From assembly GCA_045106475.1 (NCBI GenBank), contig JBGCEO010000008.1, forward strand, positions 21,211 through 85,210: a DNA stretch of 64,000 nucleotides. Direction: 5' to 3'. Below, piece by piece: positions 27,240-35,164 of the stretch. Position 1 is the stretch's first letter; every line of letters begins with the position of its first letter. The stretch is from Granulosicoccus sp045106475 (GTDB lineage: Bacteria; Pseudomonadota; Gammaproteobacteria; Granulosicoccales; Granulosicoccaceae). A model generated the notes under the pieces. That model did not search any database. It was given only the letters and a program-made list of their open reading frames with translations, and had not been told where the DNA came from. Both the position numbers and the translations under genes were made by a program.

Positions 27240-27299
27240 GGCAATAAACTCGTTACATGAGAGGCAATGCTCATCAGTATTGTTGACCGGCTTCGCTTG

Positions 27300-28037
27300 T
27301 TAACGATGGCGCGCCTCTACCATGAGTCGTTTCATTTTACTGATAGCCGTGGGCAGTCCCCAGTAGAGAGCACGGGAAACCAGGCTATGACCTATGTTCA
27401 ATTCATTGATGGATTCGATCTCGGCAACCGACTGTACATTGTCATAATGCAAGCCATGGCCTGCATTGACAATGAGGCCTAGGCTGAAGGCGTAATCACA
27501 ACAAGAGACAATGCGGGCCAGCTCGGCCGTAGTTTCAGCCGGACCCTGTGCCTCTGAATAGCGCCCCGTGTGCAGTTCGATAACGGGAGCGCCGACACGT
27601 GCAGCAGCCTCGATTTGGGCTTCTTCCGGATCGATAAACAAGGATGTCTGAATGCCTGCCTGTTGCAGACTCGCGACGTATTCGGTTAAAAATGCCTGAT
27701 TGGCAGCAACCTGCATACCGCCCTCGGTGGTGAGTTCTTCACGTTTCTCTGGTACCAGACACACATCTTTTGGTTTGACCCTGATAGCTATATCGCGCAT
27801 CTCATCGGTAGCAGCCATTTCAAGATTCAATTTGGTTTGTGCGCTGCCGGCAAATCGCTCTATATCGTGATCCTGAATATGGCGGCGATCTTCACGCAAA
27901 TGCATGGTAATGCCATCGGCACCTGCAAGTTCAGCCTGCAAAGCCGCATGCACGGGGTCTGGATAGCCTGAGCCACGTGCCTCTCTAACAGTAGCAACAT
28001 GATCGACATTTACTCCCAAATAAATTGGTTGTTTCAA
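27300..28037 (-). CDS. pdxJ: Pyridoxine 5'-phosphate synthase
   Basis: Condenses 1-deoxy-D-xylulose 5-phosphate with 3-amino-2-oxopropyl phosphate to pyridoxine 5'-phosphate, the last ring-forming step of DXP-dependent vitamin B6 synthesis. The 245-residue TIM barrel shows LGVNVDHVATVREARGSGYP at the N-terminus, GITMHLREDRRHI, CLVPEKREELTTEGG and LIVNAGHGLHYDNV, all family signatures. It lies between ygfX and acpS on the minus strand. Spacing to ygfX is 30 bases, so it may be read through from the sdh genes, although a separate promoter inside ygfX cannot be excluded. Confidence 0.97.
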   Translation of the reverse strand: MKQPIYLGVNVDHVATVREARGSGYPDPVHAALQAELAGADGITMHLREDRRHIQDHDIERFAGSAQTKLNLEMAATDEMRDIAIRVKPKDVCLVPEKREELTTEGGMQVAANQAFLTEYVASLQQAGIQTSLFIDPEEAQIEAAARVGAPVIELHTGRYSEAQGPAETTAELARIVSCCDYAFSLGLIVNAGHGLHYDNVQSVAEIESINELNIGHSLVSRALYWGLPTAISKMKRLMVEARHR

Positions 28038-28067
28038 AACAAGACTCGATAAGAATGTATGCGTAGT

Positions 28068-28529
28068 TTAACGCAGTGATAAAAATGCGCTTAGTGATCT
28101 GCGCCTTGCCGGGCGAGTGGCGTATGCCAGTTGAAGATGCAGATAGCTAAATTCGCAGCGGGCGACACTGTCGCGCCAGACTACAACACGGTAGTGATGA
28201 TCATTTTCCTGTTGCAAAACCAGTACAAGTAAGCCCGCACTGCGATAGCCAGCCGGTATAAGCATGCCGTTGATAGTTTTACCTGAAGCAGTTTTTTCGA
28301 CCCACAGACCAGTGTCTTCCTGATGTTGCAATGATTTAGCTTCGAATAATTTAGGCCACTTGAGAATGAGCAGACAAACAACGGTCACCGCGCAGGCCAA
28401 CTGCATGATCGCAGGTATAGGGGTTGCCACTATGGCGTAGAGCGCACAGGCAAAAAAGAAACACAGCAGTGCCTGGTGGTATCGGCTTGGTTTAAGTTCT
28501 GCCACCCAGGGTGGCTGTGATTTTGTCAA
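28068..28529 (-). CDS. ygfX: YgfX/CptA-like membrane protein
   Basis: Small inner-membrane protein of 153 residues. Two adjacent hydrophobic helices occupy about residues 20-58 (ALLCFFFACALYAIVATPIPAI, MQLACAVTVVCLLIL). A basic soluble domain follows (YRVVVWRDSVARCEFSYLHLQL). This topology and the position directly after sdhE match YgfX (CptA), the partner encoded with SdhE in Escherichia coli, reported there as a toxin-like or SdhE-associated membrane factor. Its start overlaps the sdhE coding region by 38 bases, so translation is probably coupled. The sequence is divergent, so the assignment rests on topology, the short N-terminal W-x-x-x-L-x-P-S-R pattern and synteny. Confidence 0.75.
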   Translation of the reverse strand: MTKSQPPWVAELKPSRYHQALLCFFFACALYAIVATPIPAIMQLACAVTVVCLLILKWPKLFEAKSLQHQEDTGLWVEKTASGKTINGMLIPAGYRSAGLLVLVLQQENDHHYRVVVWRDSVARCEFSYLHLQLAYATRPARRRSLSAFLSLR

Positions 28530-28746
28530 GTACGATTTGATAACGGGCCTCCCTGGCCTTGCCGCTTACCAATTTAAAGAGTTCAGGGTCCTGCAATTCC
28601 TGCAGCTGTTCAAAGATAGCACGCTCGTCGGACGAGGCATGCTCGTAGTGGTTGTCCAAATAGGCTAGCATCGCCTCATCGAGTTCTCGCATACCGCGCC
28701 GGCAACGCCAGCGCAGTTTGGACAGATTCGGTGCATCAGTGCTCAT
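28492..28746 (-). CDS. sdhE: FAD assembly factor SdhE
   Basis: Small helical protein of 84 residues that promotes covalent attachment of FAD to SdhA. The conserved RGM region is visible as LSKLRWRCRRGMRELDEAMLAYLDNHY, with the essential R-G-x-x-E motif. FEQLQELQDPELFKLVSG follows, as in the family. It lies 12 bases downstream of sdhB and overlaps ygfX. Being part of the sdh cluster instead of elsewhere in the genome strengthens the assignment. Confidence 0.95.
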   Translation of the reverse strand: MSTDAPNLSKLRWRCRRGMRELDEAMLAYLDNHYEHASSDERAIFEQLQELQDPELFKLVSGKAREARYQIVLDKITATLGGRT

Positions 28747-28758
28747 GCGGGTTGAGCC

Positions 28759-29544
28759 CTACAATCGGCGTTTAACCAGCATCTTCTTGGTTTCTGCAAT
28801 TGCCTTGGCCGGGTTCAATCCTTTCGGGCAGACCTGGGTGCAGTTCATGATGGTGTGGCAGCGATAGAGTTTGAAAGGATCTTCCAGATCATCTAATCGC
28901 TCACCGGTTGCGTCATCGCGACTATCAACCAGCCATCGGTATGATGCGAGAAGAGCAGCAGGGCCCAGGTAACGCTCCGGGTTCCACCAGTAGCTGGGAC
29001 AGCTGGTAGAGCAGCAGGCGCAAAGAATACACTCGTAAGCACCATCTATTTTGTCTCGATCTTCAGGCGATTGCAGACGTTCTCGATCAGGTGGAGCAGG
29101 GGTGTCAGATTTCAGCCAAGGTTCGATAGACGCGTACTGTGCATAGAAATTGGTCAGGTCGGATACCAAGTCTTTTATGATGGGTTGATGCGGCAGAGGG
29201 TAGATGGTTATATCACCCTCAAAGTCAGCGATAGCGGTCGTGCATGCCAAGCCATTTGTACCGCCCATATTCATTGCACAGGAGCCACAGATGCCCTCGC
29301 GGCATGATCGCCTGAAGGTAAGCGTAGAGTCCATCTCGCTTTTAATTTTGATAATCGCATCCAGGATCATCGGTCCGCAGTTTTCAACATCTACATCGAA
29401 AGTATCCACACGCGGGTTTTCTCCGGTGTCCGGATCATAGCGATAAACCTTAAACCTACGAGTATTGCTTGCACCGGCAGGAGCTGCGAAATGGTTTCCG
29501 CTTTGTTTTACGATTGAATTGGCGGGTAGTTTAAATTCTGCCAT
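28759..29544 (-). CDS. sdhB: Succinate dehydrogenase iron-sulfur subunit
   Basis: Carries electrons from SdhA flavin to quinone through three Fe-S clusters on the cytoplasmic side of the inner membrane. The 261 residues show the [2Fe-2S] ligands CREGICGSCAMN...CTT, the [4Fe-4S] set CILCACCSTSCPSYWW and the [3Fe-4S] set CHTIMNCTQVCPKGLNP. The N-terminus has about 20 extra residues (MAEFKLPANSIVKQSGN) before FKVYRYDPDTGENPR, the usual start of the core, as in alpha- and some gammaproteobacteria. It is separated from sdhA by 50 bases. Confidence 0.98.
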   Translation of the reverse strand: MAEFKLPANSIVKQSGNHFAAPAGASNTRRFKVYRYDPDTGENPRVDTFDVDVENCGPMILDAIIKIKSEMDSTLTFRRSCREGICGSCAMNMGGTNGLACTTAIADFEGDITIYPLPHQPIIKDLVSDLTNFYAQYASIEPWLKSDTPAPPDRERLQSPEDRDKIDGAYECILCACCSTSCPSYWWNPERYLGPAALLASYRWLVDSRDDATGERLDDLEDPFKLYRCHTIMNCTQVCPKGLNPAKAIAETKKMLVKRRL

Positions 29545-29594
29545 TGTGTTCTCCTTGATACTTGGTTGTATTAGTCAGCATTGAGAGCGGCAAA

Positions 29595-31385
29595 CTAATA
29601 AACTCGCTGCTTGGGTGGGATAACTTCACACTCATCGGTCAGCGTATACATATGAACTGGTCGGTAGTCTATCGAGACATTTGCACGCTCATCCGTCCAG
29701 GTTAGGGTGTGTTTCATCCAGTCTTCATCATTGCGGTCTTCGAAATCATCTCTGGCATGAGCGCCTCGGCTCTCTGGACGATTATGTGCACCATGAATGA
29801 TGGTTTGCGCCTGTACTAACAGGTTTTCCAGCTCGAGCGTCTCGACGAGGTCGGTGTTCCAGATGAGATTTTTATCATTAACCTGCACATCGTCAAACTC
29901 GTCAACAATGCCACGCATTTTATCGATGCCTTCTTTAAGGCTATCGCCGGTTCGGAACACGGCGGCATGTTTTTGCATAGTGCGCTGCATGCGATCCCTA
30001 ACAGCTGCGGTTCCTGTTTCGCCTTTGTTGAAGCGCACACGATCAAGATGGTCGAGTACAGGTGCTGTTGCCTCTTCGCCAAGAGGTTTGTGTGGAGCGC
30101 CCGGCTTGACTAGCTCTGCAGCACGTAAGGCTGCCGCACGGCCAAAAACAACAATATCAAGAAGAGAGTTACTGCCCAGCCTATTCGCACCATGTACTGA
30201 CACGCAGGCAGCTTCACCAATCGCCATCAGGCCGGGTACGACAGTATCCGGATCGCCATCTTTGAGAGTAACCACCTCGCCGTGATAGTTAGTTGGTATG
30301 CCCCCCATGTTGTAATGCACTGTCGGGATGACGGGTATAGGATTTTTGGTGACATCGACCCCTGCAAAAATTTGTGCTGACTCAGAAATTCCTGGCAGGC
30401 GCTTGTCGATCACGTCGCCGCCCAAGTGCTGCAAATTCAGAAAAATATGGTCATTGTCTGCACCCACTCCACGGCCGGCGTTGATCTCCATGGTCATGGA
30501 TCGACTAACTACATCGCGTGAGGCAAGATCTTTGGCATTGGGTGCGTAACGCTCCATGAAGCGTTCTCCGTCACTGTTTGTCAGATAACCACCTTCGCCG
30601 CGAACACCCTCGGTAATCAACACTCCAGCCCCATAGATACCGGTGGGGTGGAATTGAACGAATTCCATATCCTGAAGTGGTAAACCAGCGCGCAGAACCA
30701 TGGCATTGCCATCACCCGTGCAAGTATGTGCAGAGGTAGCCGAGAAGTAGGTTCGTCCACAACCGCCTGTTGCCAGAACAACCTGATGAGCGCGAAATCG
30801 ATGCAACTCACCCGTTGCCAGATCCAGAGACACCACGCCACGACATACTCCTTCATCCATGATGAGATCGGTAGCAAAGTGTTCGATATAGAATTCAGCA
30901 TTGTGTTTTAGGGATTGCTGATAGAGCGTATGCAATATTGCATGTCCTGTTCTATCGGCCGCTGCGCAGGTTCGCTGAGCGGCAGGTCCCTCGCCGAAAT
31001 CGGTAGTCATTCCGCCGAACGGGCGCTGATAGATCTTGCCCTCATCAGTTCGCGAAAAGGGTACGCCGAAGTGTTCCAATTCGATAACGGCAGGCATCGC
31101 CTCACGGCACATGTACTCAATGGAGTCTTGATCGCCCAGCCAGTCGGAGCCCTTGATCGTGTCGAACATATGCCAGGTCCAGTGGTCCTCGCCCATGTTA
31201 CCCAGAGCCGCGCTCATTCCTCCTTGTGCCGCGACTGTGTGTGACCGGGTCGGAAATACTTTGGTAACACAGGCCGTGGAGAGTCCTTGAGCAGCCATTC
31301 CCAGCGTGGCTCGAAGACCAGCACCGCCGGCACCTACCACTATAACGTCGTAGGTGTGATCGTGAATTTTGTATGCGTTCGTCAT
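29595..31385 (-). CDS. sdhA: Succinate dehydrogenase flavoprotein subunit
   Basis: Catalytic subunit that oxidises succinate to fumarate in the TCA cycle. Its 596 residues match the family length. The N-terminal dinucleotide-binding motif is VVVGAGGAGLRATLG. The covalent-FAD histidine lies in TRSHTVAAQGG. Active-site segments HPTGIYGAGVLITEGVRGEGG and the C-terminal ESRGAHARDDFEDRNDEDWM are conserved. It requires SdhE for flavinylation, and sdhE lies two genes downstream. The SDHAF4-like gene at the head of the cluster may also bind flavinylated SdhA. Confidence 0.98.
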   Translation of the reverse strand: MTNAYKIHDHTYDVIVVGAGGAGLRATLGMAAQGLSTACVTKVFPTRSHTVAAQGGMSAALGNMGEDHWTWHMFDTIKGSDWLGDQDSIEYMCREAMPAVIELEHFGVPFSRTDEGKIYQRPFGGMTTDFGEGPAAQRTCAAADRTGHAILHTLYQQSLKHNAEFYIEHFATDLIMDEGVCRGVVSLDLATGELHRFRAHQVVLATGGCGRTYFSATSAHTCTGDGNAMVLRAGLPLQDMEFVQFHPTGIYGAGVLITEGVRGEGGYLTNSDGERFMERYAPNAKDLASRDVVSRSMTMEINAGRGVGADNDHIFLNLQHLGGDVIDKRLPGISESAQIFAGVDVTKNPIPVIPTVHYNMGGIPTNYHGEVVTLKDGDPDTVVPGLMAIGEAACVSVHGANRLGSNSLLDIVVFGRAAALRAAELVKPGAPHKPLGEEATAPVLDHLDRVRFNKGETGTAAVRDRMQRTMQKHAAVFRTGDSLKEGIDKMRGIVDEFDDVQVNDKNLIWNTDLVETLELENLLVQAQTIIHGAHNRPESRGAHARDDFEDRNDEDWMKHTLTWTDERANVSIDYRPVHMYTLTDECEVIPPKQRVY

Positions 31386-31420
31386 AGTTATCTGTCTGTC
31401 CTAACTGTTGTTGTTACGAG

Positions 31421-31804
31421 TCAGGCAGCGAATGCGATTCGCATGACTGAAAACACGCCTGTGACGCAGAGCGCAGCGCCGATGAACGTAACTGCAATAA
31501 TGGCGGCAGTTCGGGGGCCGTGAGAGCCTACGTAGTCCTCAATGACTACTTGAAGTCCTAGCCTTGCATGGAAGAATCCAGAGATCAGGAACAGGATCAT
31601 CACTATGGCACTGAACGGTTGCGACAACCATTCTCGAATTGCGAGGTAGTCCATACTCGGCAACGAGGCAATCGAAAACCCTAACCAGAGCACCAGGGGT
31701 ATCAGCGCAATCGCTGTTAATCGCTGTTTCCAGAAATGGTCGGTGCCTTCTTTGGCGGAACCGAGGCCTTTTACCTGTGAAAGCGGTGTTCTGTATTTAC
31801 TCAT
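31421..31804 (-). CDS. sdhD: Succinate dehydrogenase membrane anchor subunit
   Basis: Small membrane subunit of 127 residues with three transmembrane helices (about residues 29-48, 58-83 and 93-120). The heme-b/quinone region is visible as FFHARLGLQVVIEDYVGSHGPR, the D-Y-V motif and preceding histidine typical of SdhD. Its start overlaps the sdhC stop by four bases (ATGA), indicating coupled translation. It anchors SdhAB to the inner membrane. Confidence 0.95.
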   Translation of the reverse strand: MSKYRTPLSQVKGLGSAKEGTDHFWKQRLTAIALIPLVLWLGFSIASLPSMDYLAIREWLSQPFSAIVMILFLISGFFHARLGLQVVIEDYVGSHGPRTAAIIAVTFIGAALCVTGVFSVMRIAFAA

Positions 31805-32193
31805 GCTGCTGCTGCCACCATCCAGGTTACTACTGACATGACAAGAGCTGCGATAACGCAGACATTGCCGGATTTTTTCGCTATCTCAAGATCGAAGCCG
31901 TGACCTACATCCCAGAACAGGTGCCGAATACCGTTACACATGTGGTAGTACAAGGTGATCGTGAATCCGAAGAGCACTAGCTTACCGAACCATGAATTGG
32001 CAATGCCAGACATGAAAGCATAACTCTCAGGTGTGCCAGAAGCACTCGCGATGAGCAGCACGAGAAGCACGATGGCCAGACTGTTGGCTACACCCGTGGC
32101 TCTGTGCGTAATGGACAGATACGCTGTGAGTGGTAATTTATAGTGTTGCAAATGCGGGGAGAGCGGTCGCTTATCGTTCGAGGCCATACGCAT
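31801..32193 (-). CDS. sdhC: Succinate dehydrogenase cytochrome b556 subunit
   Basis: Heme-b-binding membrane subunit. The frame is open further upstream, but the conserved core begins at RPLSPHLQHYKLPLTAYLSI, so I choose the ATG at 32193, giving 130 residues, the usual length (32187 is an alternative two codons later). SITHRATG is the quinone-site signature with S and R, and YYHMCNGIRHLFWDVG carries the heme-ligand histidine. Three transmembrane helices are visible. It starts the sdhCDAB unit, 58 bases after the SDHAF4-like gene, with GGAT just upstream of the start. Confidence 0.93.
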   Translation of the reverse strand: MRMASNDKRPLSPHLQHYKLPLTAYLSITHRATGVANSLAIVLLVLLIASASGTPESYAFMSGIANSWFGKLVLFGFTITLYYHMCNGIRHLFWDVGHGFDLEIAKKSGNVCVIAALVMSVVTWMVAAAA

Positions 32194-32251
32194 GTTATCC
32201 AAAGTGTTGGCAGGCTGAACCTGCAGTGGAATTAGACTGTTTTTAAATGAT

Positions 32252-32503
32252 CTAGAAATCTGTGCAGCGACCCTTTTTTTCCCAGTCACCATAGCGTGTT
32301 GGTTCCGGGCCATCTTGGCCGCCATGTTCACGGGGGCGATCTGATGGTAAATCATCGAGGGTGGCGGCCGCATTCTGAGCGACATGAGTCACTGATGGCG
32401 GTGTGTTAGCCGGCGCAGCTTGGCTCGCTCCTGACTTAGGATCTGATTCAGGGCAAGATTCAGTGAGTTTTAAGTCCTGAGTGTCTTTTTCTTCTTTTAT
32501 CAT
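32252..32503 (-). CDS. SDHAF4-like succinate dehydrogenase assembly factor (DUF1674)
   Basis: Short protein of 83 residues from the ATG at 32503; the open frame continues to 32734, but that extension overlaps the ygfZ start on the other strand and is not family-like. The N-terminal half is charged and disordered (MIKEEKDTQDLKL...). The C-terminal end PREHGGQDGPEPTRYGDWEKKGRCTDF region matches the DUF1674/SDHAF4 signature G-G-x-x-G-P-E-P-T-R-Y-G-D-W-x-x-x-G-R-x-x-D-F. In eukaryotes SDHAF4 binds flavinylated SDHA and helps its assembly with SDHB. Here it lies directly before sdhC, so the same role is strongly suggested. It diverges from ygfZ. Confidence 0.85.
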   Translation of the reverse strand: MIKEEKDTQDLKLTESCPESDPKSGASQAAPANTPPSVTHVAQNAAATLDDLPSDRPREHGGQDGPEPTRYGDWEKKGRCTDF

Positions 32504-32626
32504 TGAATGTGAATCGTATTGAGAACGGCCAGCAATGCCATAGTAACAAGCGATGCGGGTACAATTCCTTAATTTGCGAGGATTATGCCGATTTTTCAGC
32601 AGGATAAAGGATAGGGTCTTAGTCTT

Positions 32627-33715
32627 ATGGTTAAAGAATGGGTGGAAACACTCCGTGACAGTGGTATTAACGACGACATTGGTGCTGTGGATTTGATCAA
32701 TCAGGTCGATGCGGTTCCAACCGCTGGCGTGCAAATGGTTGATTTGTCAAAATTCAGGATCGTTGAGATCACTGGAAATGATGCATCAAACTTCCTTCAA
32801 GGGCAGTTTTGCAATGACCTCTCGCAGGTGTCCTCCACACGAGCTCAGTTAACAGGTTACTGCACGCCCAAGGGCAGACTGCTTGCTTTGCCCATCATCG
32901 TAGGATTTGAGGGGGGATTTCGCCTCCTTGTTTCAAATGACGTTGCAGATGGCTTTATCAAGCGTCTGAGTATGTTCGTCATGCGCTCCGATGTAACCAT
33001 ATCCGAGCGCGATGATTGGATTTGTACAGGAATAATTGCTGACGAGTCTGACAGTCTGGGAGCAGCAGCCCAGCACTTGGGTGCCCGTCCTTTAAGTCCA
33101 CTGGATGCAGCAAGTAATGAGTCACAACAGCTTATCCGCTGGCATGATGACTTTTCGGGTGGTGCTTCATCACAGGATTCGCAGCCTGGTCGAGCAAGAT
33201 TCCTGTTTTTGGCAAGCATTGACGATCAAACATCCATCTGGGCTTCTTCACCCGATCTAGACAAGCGATCCCAGGCCACCTGGCGTTTGGGCGACATCAC
33301 TGCCGGTGTACCGACTATGGGAGAAGGCACGATCGAAGCCTTTGTACCTCAGATGCTGAACCTGCAGCACATTGACGCACTGAGTTTTACCAAGGGATGT
33401 TATCCGGGGCAGGAGATAGTGGCTCGAATGCAATACCTCGGCAAGCTGAAGCGCCATATGCGGCTCTTTAGAGGTTTACTTGCAAAAGACACAAACGTTC
33501 CAGTAGCCGGGGATAGCCTCAGCGCCGGCGAAGACGCCGATGCGGGAACCGTTGTCGATGCCATAGCTTACGACCAAAAAGATCTTTTCATTCTAGCTGT
33601 GACCAAAGTTTCGGCGAATTCAGCCGTATTTGCTTGGTCAGATACTCAGTTGCAAGCGATTGATCTGCCCTATGGGCTGCCATCGCTTGATGAGGCAAAA
33701 GCTGATGCGAGCTAA
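32627..33715 (+). CDS. ygfZ: YgfZ-family folate-dependent Fe-S cluster factor
   Basis: GcvT-like protein of 362 residues that uses tetrahydrofolate in maintaining [4Fe-4S] proteins. The diagnostic motif K-G-C-Y-x-G-Q-E is present as FTKGCYPGQEIVARMQYLGKLKR. The N-terminal part shows the folate-fold segments IVEITGNDASNFLQGQFCND and YCTPKGRLLA. Length is slightly above E. coli YgfZ (326). The gene diverges from the SDHAF4-sdh operon, and its partner downstream starts 3 bases after its stop. Loss of YgfZ in E. coli is known to affect Fe-S enzymes including succinate dehydrogenase, which fits the position. Confidence 0.93.
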   Translation: MVKEWVETLRDSGINDDIGAVDLINQVDAVPTAGVQMVDLSKFRIVEITGNDASNFLQGQFCNDLSQVSSTRAQLTGYCTPKGRLLALPIIVGFEGGFRLLVSNDVADGFIKRLSMFVMRSDVTISERDDWICTGIIADESDSLGAAAQHLGARPLSPLDAASNESQQLIRWHDDFSGGASSQDSQPGRARFLFLASIDDQTSIWASSPDLDKRSQATWRLGDITAGVPTMGEGTIEAFVPQMLNLQHIDALSFTKGCYPGQEIVARMQYLGKLKRHMRLFRGLLAKDTNVPVAGDSLSAGEDADAGTVVDAIAYDQKDLFILAVTKVSANSAVFAWSDTQLQAIDLPYGLPSLDEAKADAS

Positions 33716-33718
33716 GGG

Positions 33719-34039
33719 GTGCCGCTGATCTACAGGGCCGCTAACATGGTCGAAGCTCAGTTGATCGTGGATGAATTAAAAGCAGGGGGCATGCAGGCAA
33801 GCGTCACCGGGTCGTATTTGAGTGGAGCAATTGGCGAGTTGCCTCCCACTGAGGTTATCGGTGTGTGGCTGGAGCAGGTGCAGCATCAGCAACGAGCACG
33901 AGAATTAATTGACGAATTTGAATCGAGCCGTAAAAAACCGAGTCGTGACTGGCGGTGTTCTGCCTGTCAAGAATGGTCTGGAAGCGAGTTCGGGGCGTGC
34001 TGGCAATGCGGCCAGATACGCCCTTTCAGTGACCAGTAG
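33719..34039 (+). CDS. DUF2007 protein with C-terminal zinc ribbon
   Basis: Small protein of 106 residues starting with GTG 3 bases after the ygfZ stop. The N-terminal 70 residues match the DUF2007 fold: IYRAANMVEAQLIVDELKAGGMQASVTG and GVWLEQVQHQQRARELIDEFE. The C-terminus is a small zinc ribbon, CSACQEWSGSEFGACWQCG, with two CxxC pairs similar to RanBP2-type fingers. Members with this arrangement are annotated as putative signal-transducing proteins without known biochemistry. Tight coupling to ygfZ hints at a link with Fe-S or metal homeostasis, which is inference only. Confidence 0.78.
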   Translation: MPLIYRAANMVEAQLIVDELKAGGMQASVTGSYLSGAIGELPPTEVIGVWLEQVQHQQRARELIDEFESSRKKPSRDWRCSACQEWSGSEFGACWQCGQIRPFSDQ

Positions 34040-34068
34040 GCCCTAGGTAGGATCTTGGCAATTCAGCG

Positions 34069-34968
34069 TTAATGCAATGATGCAAATAGTTTGCGCCTGT
34101 ACTGCCCCACCAGCGGGTCATCACCCAGAACATTGAACAGGGCAAGCAGCTTGATGCGAGGCGCACCGTCGTTGTAGCCGGCATCGGTTTGAACTAGCTT
34201 GAGCAGGTGATCCATGGCCACCTGCACATTGCCCGCAAGCGCTTCTGCGATGGCCAGCTTGTATCTTATCTCGCTGTTTGAAGGGTCGCTTTCAAGTTGT
34301 GATTGCAGCACTTTTGGGCTGACACTTGAATCACTCTCTCTGGCAAGTTCCAGAATTCCGGCCAGTCGTTGCCCTTTAGGGCCTTCTCTTTCGGCTTCCG
34401 GCAAGGCCTTCAAACAGCTCTCGGCGGTATCCAGATCGGCGGTACTGATGCAAATTTGTCCGAGTGCCAGGAGTATTTCGGGATTTTCCGGTTCGTCTGC
34501 TTGAGCCTGTTGCAACAACTCACGGGCCTCGATGCTTTGACCATTCTCAAAAAGAGCCATCGCCGTGTTGACGCGATTGTCACCAGATTCTTCTTCTTCG
34601 GCTGATTCTTCTTCAGCCTCAAGTGCTGGCCCAACATGCGTTTCCAGGAATGTTCTTACTTCTGCTTCGGATAAGGCCCCCATAAATTCATCCACCAACT
34701 GGCGGTCCTTGAACAGCTTGACAGTCGGCAAGCTTCTGATGCCTAGCTGCTGAGCAATCCCCGGGTGGGCTTCAGTATCCAGTTTGGCCAACGTGAAGGC
34801 ACCATTGTATTCGATGGCCAGTTTTTCCAGTATCGGCATCAGTGCTTTGCAGGGGCCACACCAATCAGCCCAGAAATCAACCAGAACGGGTGCTTGATCA
34901 GAGCCTTCCACGACCACCTGCATGAAATTTTGTTCGTCTAATTGAACAATATGTGGAGATTCTGACAT
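34069..34968 (-). CDS. cnoX: Thioredoxin-TPR chaperone-like protein (CnoX/YbbN)
   Basis: Cytoplasmic redox chaperone of 299 residues. The N-terminal thioredoxin domain (about 1-110) has the active site WADWCGPCKALMP and the cis-proline region GIRSLPTVKLF. A glutamate-rich linker (EAEEESAEEEESGD) leads to a C-terminal TPR domain of about 160 residues. E. coli CnoX has an SXXC site and no reductase activity, whereas here both cysteines of CGPC are present, as in Caulobacter-type proteins, so thiol reduction as well as holdase function is possible. It is monocistronic and divergent from parE. Confidence 0.88.
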   Translation of the reverse strand: MSESPHIVQLDEQNFMQVVVEGSDQAPVLVDFWADWCGPCKALMPILEKLAIEYNGAFTLAKLDTEAHPGIAQQLGIRSLPTVKLFKDRQLVDEFMGALSEAEVRTFLETHVGPALEAEEESAEEEESGDNRVNTAMALFENGQSIEARELLQQAQADEPENPEILLALGQICISTADLDTAESCLKALPEAEREGPKGQRLAGILELARESDSSVSPKVLQSQLESDPSNSEIRYKLAIAEALAGNVQVAMDHLLKLVQTDAGYNDGAPRIKLLALFNVLGDDPLVGQYRRKLFASLH

Positions 34969-35164
34969 TAGGTTCTCGGATTCTTTAAGATTGTTAGTTG
35001 GTCAAGTGTGTCGTCTTGTGTCGCTTTATTCAAGATCGGGCAGCAACTTTGTTGACGCATTTAACCCCTGAAGCGGCGAGTGGTTGCGCCATACGCTACA
35101 CTCAGCCGTCGCGCAATCACCTGCGCCAATCTCAATCTCAGAAGAAAAACTGAATAGTGCCATC

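Noticed and set aside
29797..30285. Open frame antisense to sdhA
   Set aside because: The sense strand is a highly conserved enzyme gene; the antisense translation is Ser/Arg-rich with no family features.
32194..32385. Upstream extension of sdhC
   Set aside because: It lies over the SDHAF4-like gene in another frame and would make SdhC 64 residues too long.
32504..32734. N-terminal extension of the SDHAF4-like frame
   Set aside because: It overlaps the ygfZ start on the other strand and has no similarity to the family; the ATG at 32503 gives the usual small protein.
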